Assembly (NCBI GenBank): GCA_020637195.1 | Contig: JACJWK010000005.1 | Location: 62,001-126,000 of the forward strand | DNA length: 64,000 nucleotides | Reading direction: 5' to 3' | Source of the DNA: Microthrixaceae bacterium | GTDB lineage: Bacteria > Actinomycetota > Acidimicrobiia > Acidimicrobiales > DATDAH01 | Shown: positions 63,988 to 64,000 of the stretch, one piece after another | How the letters are laid out: the number at the start of each line of letters is the position of its first letter | Position numbering within the stretch: the stretch's first letter is position 1 | Position numbers and translations under genes: made by a program | Notes under the pieces: model-generated | Told to the model about the DNA's origin: nothing | The model's database searches: none | Seen by the model: only the letters and a program-made list of their open reading frames with translations

Positions 63988-64000
63988 GTCCGGTGTTCCT

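Overview
The window is GC-rich DNA with strong G/C third-position bias, many GTG starts and tightly packed genes joined by GTGA, ATGA or TGATG stop/start overlaps. The gene content (several LLM/F420-type oxidoreductases, FadD/FadE-type acyl-CoA enzymes, a wax ester synthase/DGAT, an MprAB-like two-component pair, an ANTAR regulator, STAS proteins, DUF2505, and an APC permease fused to an OB-fold) points to an actinobacterium, most likely an Acidimicrobiia relative. This assignment is an inference from gene content. No rRNA, tRNA, CRISPR array, transposase or phage gene was seen.

Layout. 0-4.8 kb: two tandem paralogous permeases, each an APC transporter with a cytosolic domain and a C-terminal OB-fold. 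4.8-7.8 kb: acyl-CoA dehydrogenase and acyl-CoA ligase (minus). 7.8-12.7 kb: first branched-chain-amino-acid-type (Liv/HAAT) ABC importer (plus). 12.8-16.9 kb: acyltransferase, MauE-like membrane protein, and an operon of zinc alcohol dehydrogenase, VOC protein and LLM oxidoreductase. 16.9-27.7 kb: two more Liv importers on the minus strand, one flanked by two related small two-helix membrane proteins and the other with its two ATPases fused into one chain. 27.9-34.6 kb: LLM oxidoreductase, alpha/beta hydrolase, NAD-dependent epimerase, two-component system, a low-complexity membrane protein and a serine hydrolase.

34.7-44.3 kb starts with a WS/DGAT gene whose frame breaks at about 35.3 kb. 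From there to about 44.3 kb every gene (acyl-CoA synthetase, FG-GAP repeat protein, second acyl-CoA ligase, aldehyde dehydrogenase, an unidentified gene, SDR) is recognisable only by stitching frames together. A second block of the same kind covers about 54.9-59.7 kb (N-terminus of a secreted repeat protein, TetR regulator, NAD epimerase, a Cys-repeat protein, a CsaA-like tRNA-binding protein, part of a DUF2505 gene). Both blocks start and stop inside genes and hit unrelated genes on both strands, so unpolished or low-coverage sequence is the best explanation, not a decayed genomic island.

44.3-54.9 kb is clean: a limonene-epoxide-hydrolase-like protein, an operon of LLM oxidoreductase, isochorismatase-like protein, TetR and ABC1 kinase, a divergent acyl-CoA ligase, a membrane-anchored sulfite-oxidase-type molybdoenzyme, two paralogous small unknown proteins and a large secreted repeat protein. 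60-64 kb holds a small membrane protein, an SGNH-hydrolase lipoprotein, a GAF-ANTAR regulator, two STAS proteins, an unknown small protein preceded by stacked inverted repeats, and a ferredoxin.

How it fits together: the three importers, the many acyl-CoA-forming and oxidising enzymes and the LLM oxidoreductases suggest uptake and CoA-linked breakdown of organic acids or hydrophobic compounds, with WS/DGAT as a possible storage-lipid outlet. A 15-bp palindrome shared by two divergent promoters may be the operator of the local TetR protein. The most novel-looking signals are the permease/OB-fold fusion pair, the small membrane proteins flanking a Liv importer, and the stacked hairpins near the ANTAR gene.
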